Origin: Robiginitalea sp.
GTDB lineage: Bacteria > Bacteroidota > Bacteroidia > Flavobacteriales > Flavobacteriaceae
NCBI GenBank assembly: GCA_024638915.1
Contig: JAHEJJ010000004.1
Location: 88,924 to 152,923 of the forward strand
DNA: 64,000 bases
Direction: 5' to 3'
Below the pieces are notes generated by a model that searched no databases, was not told where the DNA came from, and worked only from the letters and a program-made list of their open reading frames with translations. Numbering within the stretch: the stretch's first letter is position 1; each line of letters starts with the position of its first letter. Made by a program: the position numbers and the translations under genes. Shown piece after piece: positions 37,531 to 45,735 of this stretch.

Positions 37531-38385
37531 TTATTTATTGATCGTTGAGGTATCACGGATCACCAGGAAGGGTATCTTCACATGAAATCCGATCTGGTCT
37601 ACATTCTGGCGCCACATAATTCGTTCTAAAAAACTATGTTGCCGGTTCATCATTGCGAGCAGATCGAATTGGTACTCATCGATATAATCCATCACTGCCT
37701 GCGGCATCAGCGCACCTCTGAGCTCTTCAAAACGATAAGAGGAATCTTTAAGCAATGCCTCTAGATGTGTTTTATTCTCCTGTTGCTTTTCTGTGAGCTC
37801 ATATTCCTCCTTAATATGTAGTACAGTGATTTTAGCACTATTTGCCTCAGCTATATCCAATAGCGTACTTATTTCATCTTCCTTATACTTGGACCAATAA
37901 TCGCTTGGAAAAAGTATTTTGTTTGCCCTTTTAAATTCAAAGGAGGCAGGGATAGCCATTACCGGGATACCTGCCTTGCGGATAACATATACCGTATTGG
38001 TTCCGAGAAAGATCTCCTTGGCACCCGAGGCGCCCTGTGTACCCATCACCACCAGGTCGATGTTCTTTTCGGAGGCAATCGAGTTGATCTCGTCTGTAAG
38101 AAGGTTAAAAGCCGAGACCAGTTTAAACCGATGTCTCGGGTTGGTATGGTTTTTTAAAATATTGGCCTTGGTCTTTTCAAGGCCTGCCATGGATATATCC
38201 ACACCACTATCGGGGATGGCGCTAAAAGACGGGCCTCCTAGAAGGTAATCCATCCGATAAAAGGCAGGTGTATACGTATGGAGAATATAAAAGAGGCATT
38301 CACGTTTGTCGAAGAAATTAACAGCATAGCCAATAGCATTGTTAGCATTGGTCGAAAAATCTGTAGGGAGCAATATTTTCAACAT
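37531..38385 (-). CDS. Universal stress protein, tandem-domain (first of the operon)
   Basis: 284 residues from the ATG at 38385; an earlier in-frame start would overlap the promoter. Two UspA domains; the ATP-binding motif of domain 1 (GTQGASG...LGT) is at 115-129. It heads the operon USP-USP-USP, probably continued by pta-ackA. The promoter region between it and the divergent DUF2267 gene has three FNR-like palindromes. Confidence 0.92.
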   Translation of the reverse strand: MLKILLPTDFSTNANNAIGYAVNFFDKRECLFYILHTYTPAFYRMDYLLGGPSFSAIPDSGVDISMAGLEKTKANILKNHTNPRHRFKLVSAFNLLTDEINSIASEKNIDLVVMGTQGASGAKEIFLGTNTVYVIRKAGIPVMAIPASFEFKRANKILFPSDYWSKYKEDEISTLLDIAEANSAKITVLHIKEEYELTEKQQENKTHLEALLKDSSYRFEELRGALMPQAVMDYIDEYQFDLLAMMNRQHSFLERIMWRQNVDQIGFHVKIPFLVIRDTSTINK

Positions 38386-38406
38386 GACCCACTTGTTTAC
38401 ATTTAT

Positions 38407-38450
38407 CAAAATTAAGCGACCTCCCGGGTCCAAACCATGACCAAGGTCAG
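38407..38450 (-). promoter_or_regulatory. Composite promoter 4: FNR-like site and -7 box for the USP operon
   Basis: ATGAC-CAAG-GTCAG at 38437-38450; minus-strand TAATTTTG at 38414-38407 is an exact -7 box. The distance is 22 bases. The first USP ATG is at 38385. Confidence 0.8.
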
Positions 38451-38459
38451 TCGGTTAGC

Positions 38460-38473
38460 CTGATTAATATCAC
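38460..38473. promoter_or_regulatory. Additional FNR-like palindrome between the USP operon and DUF2267
   Basis: CTGAT-TAAT-ATCAC, with a perfect TGAT/ATCA core. No -7 box lies at the composite distance on either strand. Its centre is 23 bp from site 4, about two helical turns, so it may help binding there. Confidence 0.4.
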
Positions 38474-38507
38474 TTCTCCACTCTGTCTTTGAAAAGTTAT
38501 TGCTGAT

Positions 38508-38551
38508 ATGATCGCCGTCATTTGGCAACCGGTGTTTTAATTTGATCTTTA
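38508..38551 (+). promoter_or_regulatory. Composite promoter 5: FNR-like site with a weak -7 box for DUF2267
   Basis: ATGAT-CGCC-GTCAT at 38508-38521. At the expected place (38544-38551) GATCTTTA has two mismatches to TAnnTTTG. The DUF2267 ATG is at 38572. Confidence 0.55.
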
Positions 38552-38571
38552 ATTATCATAAAAAAAAGATT

Positions 38572-39024
38572 ATGGCACTGAATTTTAATCATTACGCAAC
38601 GGAGGGCAATACGTTTTTGAAACATTATGCCAAGGAAATGAATCTGGCCGATAATCGCGATAAGGCCGGGAGGATACTTAGTTCGATTCTCCATGCACTT
38701 CGCGACATTATCACGCCGGAAGAGTCACTACAGTTTATCGCACAACTGCCGATGTTCTTAAAAGCCGTATATGTAAACGGCTGGACCATCAAAAAAGACA
38801 AACCCAGGATCAAAAAAATGGCAGAATTCATCGATCTAGTGCGCCAGCACGACGGGCCGGCGGCCATTAACGATTTTGAGTATAACGATGAAGTGGCTGA
38901 AATGTATATCGACACCACTTTTATCTACCTGCGTAAATATATCTCACTGGGAGAAATGGAAGATATCAGAGACGGCCTTCCAAAAGATCTGAAAAGCATG
39001 ATCTATTCTAATCTTATGTTTTGA
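38572..39024 (+). CDS. DUF2267-domain protein
   Basis: 150 residues from the ATG at 38572, all-helical, with the DUF2267 pattern (ALRDIITPEESLQFIAQLPMFLKAVYVNGW). Function is unknown. DUF2267 genes are commonly found beside USP, Hsp20 and phosphoribosyltransferase genes in stress islands of other phyla. It is preceded by an FNR-like site and is divergent from the USP operon. Confidence 0.85.
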   Translation: MALNFNHYATEGNTFLKHYAKEMNLADNRDKAGRILSSILHALRDIITPEESLQFIAQLPMFLKAVYVNGWTIKKDKPRIKKMAEFIDLVRQHDGPAAINDFEYNDEVAEMYIDTTFIYLRKYISLGEMEDIRDGLPKDLKSMIYSNLMF

Positions 39025-39061
39025 TATGGTGATGGGATCAAATGAAATTTGTACCATTAAT

Positions 39062-39105
39062 ATGATGGTTATCATTTTATAATTTATTGTTTAAGAATAC
39101 TTTAG
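39062..39105 (+). promoter_or_regulatory. Composite promoter 6: FNR-like site and -7-like box for the WG-repeat operon
   Basis: ATGAT-GGTT-ATCAT at 39062-39075, a perfect palindrome; 22 bases later TACTTTAG at 39098-39105 is one mismatch from TAnnTTTG. The first ATG is at 39136. Confidence 0.7.
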
Positions 39106-39135
39106 CCCATTATTAAATCCAAAATATTTAGTACC

Positions 39136-39768
39136 ATGAGAAGTTCTTTCTTTATCATTGCCCTGTTGTTTTCATCGTTAATTGGCCTTGGTCAGGAGCT
39201 GGATACGGTAGACGAAATAGCTCCGTTCCATGAAGGGTTCGCCGCGGTTAGAGTTGGAGATCAATGGGGTTTTATCAATACCGACGGTATATTGGTTATC
39301 GACTTCCGCAGTGACTTGGTATGGAGCAAAGAGGCGAGTATTGAAGCTAATGATGTAACAGCTGTTGCCTACCCAAGATTCAAAGACGATCGATGTATGA
39401 TCAGGGAAACGCTCGAAGAGGAGGGTATCGATGTTTACGGATTCATAAATAGCAAAGGTGAAACTGTGATTAAACCCGAGTATCTGAATGTTGCGGAGTT
39501 CCACCAGGGATTTGCTATCGGGATTTTACTCACCAAAACCTTTAGGGGTCAAAACCGGTTCCAACTCAATATCTATGATTATAAATTCAGTGAGGTGATA
39601 TTAGATACCTCAGGCGATATTATGCTACTGATCACTCAACGTCAGAATATCCTGATGGATAAAAGACGATATGAGCTTCCCGGGCTAACGGCAAAATACC
39701 TGTCCAAGACCTTGATGGCGGTTAAAACCGAGAAGAATACCTGGGAACTGCGCAAAATAAACCTTTAA
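39136..39768 (+). CDS. Exported WG-repeat protein
   Basis: 210 residues. Signal peptide at 1-19 (ends LIGLGQ). Two or three WG-type repeats are visible (DQWGFINTDGILVIDF, DVYGFINSKGETVIKPEY), which form beta-structured, probably extracytoplasmic modules. Function is unknown. It is the first gene of the five-gene operon 39.1-42.3 kb (WG, FMN-binding, membrane protein, DUF5661, acetyltransferase). Confidence 0.75.
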   Translation: MRSSFFIIALLFSSLIGLGQELDTVDEIAPFHEGFAAVRVGDQWGFINTDGILVIDFRSDLVWSKEASIEANDVTAVAYPRFKDDRCMIRETLEEEGIDVYGFINSKGETVIKPEYLNVAEFHQGFAIGILLTKTFRGQNRFQLNIYDYKFSEVILDTSGDIMLLITQRQNILMDKRRYELPGLTAKYLSKTLMAVKTEKNTWELRKINL

Positions 39769-39780
39769 GAGCCAGCTACA

Positions 39781-40464
39781 ATGACGGATTTGAAAAGGCA
39801 TGGGAAACTAGCTCTCTTACTATGCATTAGTACTATATTTTGGTATTGCCGTGAAAAGCCAGTACTACCGGTTAAAGAAGCTATGGAAGTACCCATCATG
39901 GAGCGCAGCAGTCCTAAAGTCATCGTTGATCTCTGCGCCTTTGCTGATATCCCGATAACAGACCCTGCTGACATCGATTCCCTGCTCAGATTTAAGCTGA
40001 TCGACAGCTCGGGGGTCATTCAGGAAATAGATATGAAAGAGGCAGCACGACTGTTTAAGCAGCTAAAGACTGCAAAGAAGGTAACCGGGATTCCTGTCAT
40101 GGAGTTTAAACAGACGGACAAAACCCTGATAATGTTTCGGGGCAGAGGATATGGAGAACCTATCTGGGCCACAGTTCTCCTGAATAATAAGAACCATCAG
40201 ATCGAAAAAACAGCATTTGATCATGGCGCAGAATCAGAAGGCTATGCCTCGGGCATGACCATGACTTCCTTTGAGAACCAGTTCACTGGGGTTGAAATAG
40301 AGAAGGGTGTTACTCTTTTCGGTTTAAAGCAACGAACTCCTACAGTGATCGAAGGCCAACACAAGGTCGTTGGGATTTCAGGTGCAACAGTAAGTAGTCA
40401 GGGTGTTATTAATATGATGAACCTGGGGATTCAGATCTATGCTGAATCCTTTAATATCAAATAG
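39781..40464 (+). CDS. Extracytoplasmic FMN-binding protein (NqrC/RnfG-like domain)
   Basis: 227 residues. An N-terminal hydrophobic export segment (about 10-22) is followed by a linker and an FMN-binding domain in the C-terminal half. The flavinylation motif SGAT is at 200-203 (GISGATVSS), with Thr203 the expected site where ApbE attaches FMN covalently. It should take part in electron transfer on the periplasmic side. It starts 12 bases after the WG-repeat gene. No ApbE gene is in the window. Confidence 0.8.
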   Translation: MTDLKRHGKLALLLCISTIFWYCREKPVLPVKEAMEVPIMERSSPKVIVDLCAFADIPITDPADIDSLLRFKLIDSSGVIQEIDMKEAARLFKQLKTAKKVTGIPVMEFKQTDKTLIMFRGRGYGEPIWATVLLNNKNHQIEKTAFDHGAESEGYASGMTMTSFENQFTGVEIEKGVTLFGLKQRTPTVIEGQHKVVGISGATVSSQGVINMMNLGIQIYAESFNIK

Positions 40465-40499
40465 GTGGAAAAGTAACCATCGGTGAAGACAGGAATATT

Positions 40500-41183
40500 A
40501 TGGAATACAAAAAAACAGACCGCCTGTCGGTAGTTCGCGATTATGCCTATGCCTTATCGATTATTGCCTACCCCATTATGCTCTTGATCGGTTTTGTAAC
40601 CCATCCAAATCTCCTCGCCATGGAGCCGTTGTTCACAGTCGATCAGTTGGTCGGTAGATTTCACAACAACCCAATGTATCATATTGGTCATTTGATAGTA
40701 ACCTTTACGGTCCCTGTATTGATCATTTACTTTATCGGCACCATGAATCTGTTGAGAAATGAAGGAAGAATATATGGATTCTGGGGCGGTATCATCGGGG
40801 TTTTTGGTGCTTTTATACTGGCCGTGGATAAAGGGGCATTGTGTCTTGTACTTTCGGCTTTTGATACCTTGCCTGAGGCAGATTTTCAACAACTCGCCCC
40901 CTATTTATCGGTTATCGTTGAAAAGAAAGGCTATTTGGTTATCGTATGGCTCATTTTCGCCCTTATGATCGGTGGTAGCATCCAGGTCGCGGGATTGCTG
41001 AAGGAAAAAGTTATTAAAAGGTGGCAAGGCTATCTTATTATTATTGGGCTGTTGTTGCTGATAAACCCGGATATAGAATTAATCAGTTCCATAGGCGCAG
41101 CATTAATGTGCATAGCATATATCCCCTGGGGGATTAAAGAATTAAAAACTATTAAAGAAAAATATCATGAAAAAAATCGATAA
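40500..41183 (+). CDS. Six-helix integral membrane protein
   Basis: 227 residues with about six transmembrane segments (from about 20, 80, 100, 145, 180 and 200). The family was not recognised with certainty; it resembles DUF4386-like membrane proteins. His77 and His82 in YHIGHL could bind heme, but this is only a guess. Its position after the FMN-binding protein suggests an envelope redox or signalling role. It overlaps the next gene by 17 bases. Confidence 0.6.
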   Translation: MEYKKTDRLSVVRDYAYALSIIAYPIMLLIGFVTHPNLLAMEPLFTVDQLVGRFHNNPMYHIGHLIVTFTVPVLIIYFIGTMNLLRNEGRIYGFWGGIIGVFGAFILAVDKGALCLVLSAFDTLPEADFQQLAPYLSVIVEKKGYLVIVWLIFALMIGGSIQVAGLLKEKVIKRWQGYLIIIGLLLLINPDIELISSIGAALMCIAYIPWGIKELKTIKEKYHEKNR

Positions 41184-41439
41184 AGAAAAAGCCAGAATGA
41201 TTGGCAATCGGTTGGGCATTGACTGGGGTGAAGTAAATCTGATTGAATTTACACAGGGCATTGCTGTTGAATTGGAACATGGAACACGATGGCCTGAAAC
41301 CAACGTCACTAATGATGATCTTCAGATCACAGCAAAGATTGCCTGGGCTCATTTAAAAGAATTTCCGGACTATTATACACGTTTGGAAAAGATGGAACAA
41401 GAAGCCGAATCCTTCTGGTCTAAACAAGAAAAAGTATAA
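41167..41439 (+). CDS. DUF5661-like small protein
   Basis: 90 residues, with the family pattern VELEHGTRWPETNVTNDDLQ and KIAWAHLKEFPDYYTRLEKME. It is a soluble, acidic, helical protein of unknown function. Its start lies inside the 3' end of the membrane-protein gene, so the two are co-transcribed. Confidence 0.75.
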   Translation: MKKIDKEKARMIGNRLGIDWGEVNLIEFTQGIAVELEHGTRWPETNVTNDDLQITAKIAWAHLKEFPDYYTRLEKMEQEAESFWSKQEKV

Positions 41440-41486
41440 TGACAACGCGCTTGGATCTATACTTCGATGATCTATAAACACACATA

Positions 41487-42260
41487 ATGCACCGTAACGC
41501 CCTAGAAATAGTTCCAGTTACTCCCGAAAACGCTAAGGAGGAGACTTTTTTTTGTATTAAGGACATATTAAAACCCGGTTTTGCGTGTAAACAATCTTGG
41601 TTTAGCAAAATGTATGAAGAAGGCTTAAGACTGAACATTCTAAAAGGATATAATGGTGAAATGCTCGGTTTTATAGAATATGTCCCTGCTTCAAAAGCCT
41701 GGAGACCGGTTAATGCGCCCAGTTTTATGTTCATCCATTGTATGTACATGGCTGCCAAAAAAAACCGGAACATGGGATTTGGCTCCGAATTGATCCAATC
41801 GTGCGAACGTGAAGCGAGATCAAAAAAAATGGATGGGGTTTGCGTTATGACCAGTAAAGGTGCCTGGATCGCGGATCGGCGTATTTTTGAAAAGAACGGC
41901 TACCAGCAAGTAGATAAAAGAGGCAGATTCGAATTGCTGTCCAAAAAATGGAACAAGACTGCCCCGGATCCACAGCTGCTAGATTGGACTGCGAACCTGA
42001 AACATTACCAGGGCTGGCATCTTATCTATGCCGACCAGTGCCCCTGGCATGAGAAATCTGCGGAGGCATTGCTTCATACCGCCCACGATTTTGACATCGA
42101 TCTCAAGGTGACCAAAATAAGCAGTGATCTGGAAGCACGAAGTGCACCTTCAGGTTTTGGGGTTTTCAGTTTACTTCACGACGGTAAACTTCTGGAAGAC
42201 CACTATATAAGCGCCACTCGTTTCAGGAATATTTTGAAAAAAGAACTTAAACCAGCTTAA
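41487..42260 (+). CDS. GNAT acetyltransferase with YoaP-type C-terminal domain
   Basis: 257 residues. The N-terminal GNAT domain (to about 150) has the acetyl-CoA loop around KKNRNMGFGSELI. The C-terminal ~90 residues, with a YADQCPWHEKSAEAL segment, match the YoaP-type domain. Acceptor unknown. It is the last gene of the operon that starts at 39136 and converges with the slipin gene. Confidence 0.82.
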   Translation: MHRNALEIVPVTPENAKEETFFCIKDILKPGFACKQSWFSKMYEEGLRLNILKGYNGEMLGFIEYVPASKAWRPVNAPSFMFIHCMYMAAKKNRNMGFGSELIQSCEREARSKKMDGVCVMTSKGAWIADRRIFEKNGYQQVDKRGRFELLSKKWNKTAPDPQLLDWTANLKHYQGWHLIYADQCPWHEKSAEALLHTAHDFDIDLKVTKISSDLEARSAPSGFGVFSLLHDGKLLEDHYISATRFRNILKKELKPA

Positions 42261-42281
42261 AAGCCTTAACAGCAGAACATT

Positions 42282-43040
42282 TTATTTCTTCCTTGGTTTT
42301 TTCTTACCTCCTGCCTTTCTGGGCAGGACCTCTTCCGGAAATGGGAATAATATGGTGGAATTCTTTTCAGCGGCAATATTCGAGAGGGTTTGATATAGTC
42401 TGAGCTTGATAGCCGAAGGAGACTTGTCTATTTGTCTCCCTGCCTCGAGCAATTTACCGGCGGCCTGCTCTTCGGCCTGTGCCAGGATGATCCGCGCCCT
42501 CCTTGATCGTTCCGCTTCCGCCTGGTTGGCCATCATTCTCTTCATGTTTTCCGGCAACTGGATATCCTTGATCTTTACATCGATAATCTCAATTCCCCAT
42601 TGATGGGTTTCGGTTTCAACAATAGCTTTGATGTTCTTACCCATCTCCTCCCTTTTCGATAGAATCGTATCCAATTCAACCTTACCACATACATCGCGTA
42701 AAGCAGCCTGGGAAAGCTGGGTAATAGCAAAGGTAAACTCTTCGACCTCGAGTACGGCTTTTTCCGGATCGTAGATTTTAAAGAAAACAACACCGTCAAT
42801 ACTGCAGGGCACATTGTCCTCGGTCATTACCTCCTGGGAGATAATATTAATGGTGATGACCCTGATATCTACAATTTGAATGGTATCCACGATCGGAATG
42901 ATCCAGCGAAAACCCGGCTGCAGTGTTTTGACATACTTTCCGAACCTGAATTTTAAAGCCCGTTTATATTCAAAAACAATACGGATTCCTGCCAGAAGGA
43001 TCAATCCCAGGATGAGTAATAACAGATACGTTGGATTCAT
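42282..43040 (-). CDS. Slipin (SPFH/band-7 membrane protein)
   Basis: 252 residues. One N-terminal transmembrane segment (4-20) is followed by the SPFH domain (about 25-190, with GFRWIIPIVDTIQIVDIR and LRDVCGKVELDTIL) and a coiled-coil C-terminus ending in a basic tail (GGKKKPRKK). Slipins organise membrane microdomains. No partner NfeD gene is adjacent. No -7 box was found directly upstream. Confidence 0.9.
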   Translation of the reverse strand: MNPTYLLLLILGLILLAGIRIVFEYKRALKFRFGKYVKTLQPGFRWIIPIVDTIQIVDIRVITINIISQEVMTEDNVPCSIDGVVFFKIYDPEKAVLEVEEFTFAITQLSQAALRDVCGKVELDTILSKREEMGKNIKAIVETETHQWGIEIIDVKIKDIQLPENMKRMMANQAEAERSRRARIILAQAEEQAAGKLLEAGRQIDKSPSAIKLRLYQTLSNIAAEKNSTILFPFPEEVLPRKAGGKKKPRKK

Positions 43041-43220
43041 GATATTTGATTTTAGGTTTATGGATTTAGTATTCTTCCCGTTCTAAACAGGCTAATTTTT
43101 TAGGCTCAACGAACAAAGAACGGGCAGAACTGCTTTATATTAAATTTACGAAATTTTAAAGGGGTCTCAAAACAATTTGATGCTTTCAGCCCGGAGATCG
43201 CCCTTTTTTCTCGACTCTCT

Positions 43221-43853
43221 TCAGACTTTGGATATCATGGCCAGATTGAGCACCACAAACCAGCTGATAAAGGCTGCAAAGGTGATTTTTTGAATGATCG
43301 GTAATACCATGATATATGTACCCGTTTCATAGATATAGTAATTGATAAGAAAAATAGTCAGGCAGAGCATCCCTGTGATAAAAAGTCGGGTCAGGCCCAT
43401 GCGGAATAACTCAATAAACAAGCATAAAAATGCCAGGGTACCCAGGCCTCCGGCAATTCGAACCGTGATATCGTGTGTCCCTGTAGTGAGAAAAAAAGTG
43501 GTTATCAATGCCAGCAATCCGGAGATCCACATCACTTTTTGGTTAAAGCTCTTTTTTGGAAGAAATCCGGGCAAATAAAACCAGATCAAAAGAAGACCAC
43601 TCACCAGGAAACCAAGGGCAATCCGTGAGGGGTAACGTCCACCGTTAAGTTCACCGTTAACGGCGTAATGATCGAGCAAATCGCAGAGGTAATTGTTCCA
43701 GAAACTAAAACCCTCTGCCCCGGGGAACTTCCACGATCCCCCCGGATACATGAAGGCTGCTATCAGATAAAAAACGATAAATAGCCCCATCCCGATCAAT
43801 GGCATCACTAAAATAAACCGATTCGGGCTTGGGGGCCTGTACCCAAATATCAT
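43221..43853 (-). CDS. Integral membrane protein, DUF998-like
   Basis: 210 residues with about six transmembrane segments. The first extracytoplasmic loop contains FWNNYLCDLLDHYAVNGELN, resembling DUF998 proteins. Function is unknown. It lies 28 bases after the SRPBCC-like gene on the same strand. Confidence 0.6.
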   Translation of the reverse strand: MIFGYRPPSPNRFILVMPLIGMGLFIVFYLIAAFMYPGGSWKFPGAEGFSFWNNYLCDLLDHYAVNGELNGGRYPSRIALGFLVSGLLLIWFYLPGFLPKKSFNQKVMWISGLLALITTFFLTTGTHDITVRIAGGLGTLAFLCLFIELFRMGLTRLFITGMLCLTIFLINYYIYETGTYIMVLPIIQKITFAAFISWFVVLNLAMISKV

Positions 43854-43881
43854 AGAATGGTATTTTTAAGCCTACTTGTGT

Positions 43882-44625
43882 TTAGTCCACCAAAAGTCCT
43901 GATCTGCTTTCAGACTTTCTAAAGCTGCGCTCGGCTCTTCTTTTTATTCCCAGACACATTTTTCTATCCATGGCAAAAACCATTGGTTCGGCCATGGCAC
44001 TAAACATCAAACGATTTTTAAAAGTAGGACTAAAATTAAGGCGGTTTCTTGAAATAAAGCGGGATTTATAGCGATCCAGTGGCTCAATGTACCAAAGCCA
44101 GCTGAGATGCAAATAATTTTTGGGGTGTCCTTCAGCCGGATTGTACGGTTTATTGGTATCCATATCAAGACTGTTCTCAATCACCATAGCTTCTCCTTCT
44201 TTACAGATGGCCAATGTACAGCCATTATCGGGCCCAAAAAGGATTATATCTCCCTGTTTCGGATGCTGATGCTGTTCTAATATTGTATCGGCATTATAGA
44301 TACCTAATCCCATTAGGTTTTCAAGCGCTTCGTAGCTGTAAAATCCGCCCCTGTCTTTGCCCATCTGGGCCACCCAGGGCCATACATATTTGGCAGGGGC
44401 ATTGATCACAATGCCATGAGTAAAAGCAGATTGAGGTTGCTCTATTATATGATCCCCCGGCAATGTGCGATAGGCCTCCTCTTTTGTCAATCCCCATCGA
44501 TCCCTCAATGGTCTTAGGAACCAGCTAAGGTAACATGCTACAATGATCAGTGCGCCTTCTAATCCTTCCATGATCTGAAGAGGTGTGAAGCGCCACTTCT
44601 TTTTATTTTTATAACCGTTTTCCAT
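43882..44625 (-). CDS. SRPBCC-like protein with an N-terminal membrane segment
   Basis: 247 residues. A hydrophobic segment at about 25-40 is followed by a START/SRPBCC-like region beginning VINAPAKYVWPWVAQMGKDRGGFYSYEALENLMG, a pattern that binds hydrophobic ligands in other proteins. The ligand is unknown. It precedes the DUF998-like gene and follows the DUF1611 gene by 66 bases. Confidence 0.65.
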   Translation of the reverse strand: MENGYKNKKKWRFTPLQIMEGLEGALIIVACYLSWFLRPLRDRWGLTKEEAYRTLPGDHIIEQPQSAFTHGIVINAPAKYVWPWVAQMGKDRGGFYSYEALENLMGLGIYNADTILEQHQHPKQGDIILFGPDNGCTLAICKEGEAMVIENSLDMDTNKPYNPAEGHPKNYLHLSWLWYIEPLDRYKSRFISRNRLNFSPTFKNRLMFSAMAEPMVFAMDRKMCLGIKRRAERSFRKSESRSGLLVD

Positions 44626-44691
44626 GGTAAATTTTTAATCTAGTGTTCAAAAAGCTTGTATGCTCGGCGATATTTTCAATACTGAATTGCC

Positions 44692-45735
44692 CTAATACAT
44701 GGTAATTTGCTTTTCTTTTAGTGATAATGATGTTTTGGCCGTTAGTATATCCTTAAGCTCAGCCGAAGTAGTGGCATCGATCAGGTTCAATGCTTTCACC
44801 TGGCATAATCGTTCTACCATCTGTATTCCTGCAAGCGTATTGGTTGCTATTCCCGTAACGATATCGGGAATCACATTATAAGCCTTCATAAGGCCGTAAA
44901 CGGCATAGGGATCGGAAGCGCAAAGGATGATACATTTAATCTGATCGCGCAGTGCATCTATAGCAATATCCCCGTTATAGGGTTCCAATGGCGATGCACC
45001 AATTTCAATGACAGCAACATCGGCCCTTACTCCAGCTATTTTATTGATCAACTGTCCGAGTTTAGACATGTACACTTCTCTCGGGCAAATGGAAGTGGGC
45101 AGACCCACATCTACAAAATCAAATACGGCATCTGCCCCCACATCCTTTATAGCGAGGATATCCTTATACCTTCCGGCACCGGATAATTTTGCCCCAACAA
45201 CCTTATAGCCTGCCATCTTATACAGGTTCGTAACAATACGGGCAGAAGTGGTTTTTCCCGCAGACATCGAGGTCCCCACCAGCAGAACTACAGGAGTGTT
45301 AAAGGGGGCTTCCGGTGATTCCTCCACAAAATGGTCCATATTGAGTTTTTGCCCATCACGAAACAAATGACCCTTGTAGACTACCTCCATCATATTCGGG
45401 ATAAAGACCGATTTGGAAGTGAGTTTTCCCATCAGGCCAGCAGCCGTCAATACATTCATTTTTAGATCATCCCCAACCTTTTTCCAGGTTCCGGTGGCTT
45501 CGAGTGTGGCAAAGCGTTCACCAAGAGCACCGATGATCCATTCACCTCCGATCACGCCTCGCATTCTTCCACTGGGCAGTTCAAGGCTTAGATCATTACT
45601 TCCCGGATCGATAATTTTACTCGCAACATAGTCCCCCAATTCCCATCGGGATCGGTCGATCTCCTCAATGGTAAATATGCCATCATCAAGGTCAGAAATC
45701 CGTGTTAGTGACGTATATATAAACTTATTTTTCAT
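44692..45735 (-). CDS. DUF1611 P-loop protein (DgcN-like)
   Basis: 347 residues from the ATG at 45735; an ATG ten codons earlier is possible. The N-terminal Rossmann-like domain is followed by a P-loop domain with GTSMSAGKT at 154-162. Members of DUF1611 include DgcN, an N-acetyltransferase of D-glutamate catabolism; others accompany dipeptide epimerases. The neighbouring M20 peptidase (11-base overlap) would fit removal of an N-acyl group, but the substrate here is inferred only. Confidence 0.75.
   Translation of the reverse strand: MKNKFIYTSLTRISDLDDGIFTIEEIDRSRWELGDYVASKIIDPGSNDLSLELPSGRMRGVIGGEWIIGALGERFATLEATGTWKKVGDDLKMNVLTAAGLMGKLTSKSVFIPNMMEVVYKGHLFRDGQKLNMDHFVEESPEAPFNTPVVLLVGTSMSAGKTTSARIVTNLYKMAGYKVVGAKLSGAGRYKDILAIKDVGADAVFDFVDVGLPTSICPREVYMSKLGQLINKIAGVRADVAVIEIGASPLEPYNGDIAIDALRDQIKCIILCASDPYAVYGLMKAYNVIPDIVTGIATNTLAGIQMVERLCQVKALNLIDATTSAELKDILTAKTSLSLKEKQITMY

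Noticed and set aside
38460..38473. Third palindrome near the USP promoter as a separate promoter
   Set aside because: No -7 box lies at the composite distance on either strand; it is kept only as a possible accessory site.
39019..39042. Hairpin after the DUF2267 gene (TTTGAT / ATCAAA) as a terminator
   Set aside because: No T-tract follows and the arms are short.
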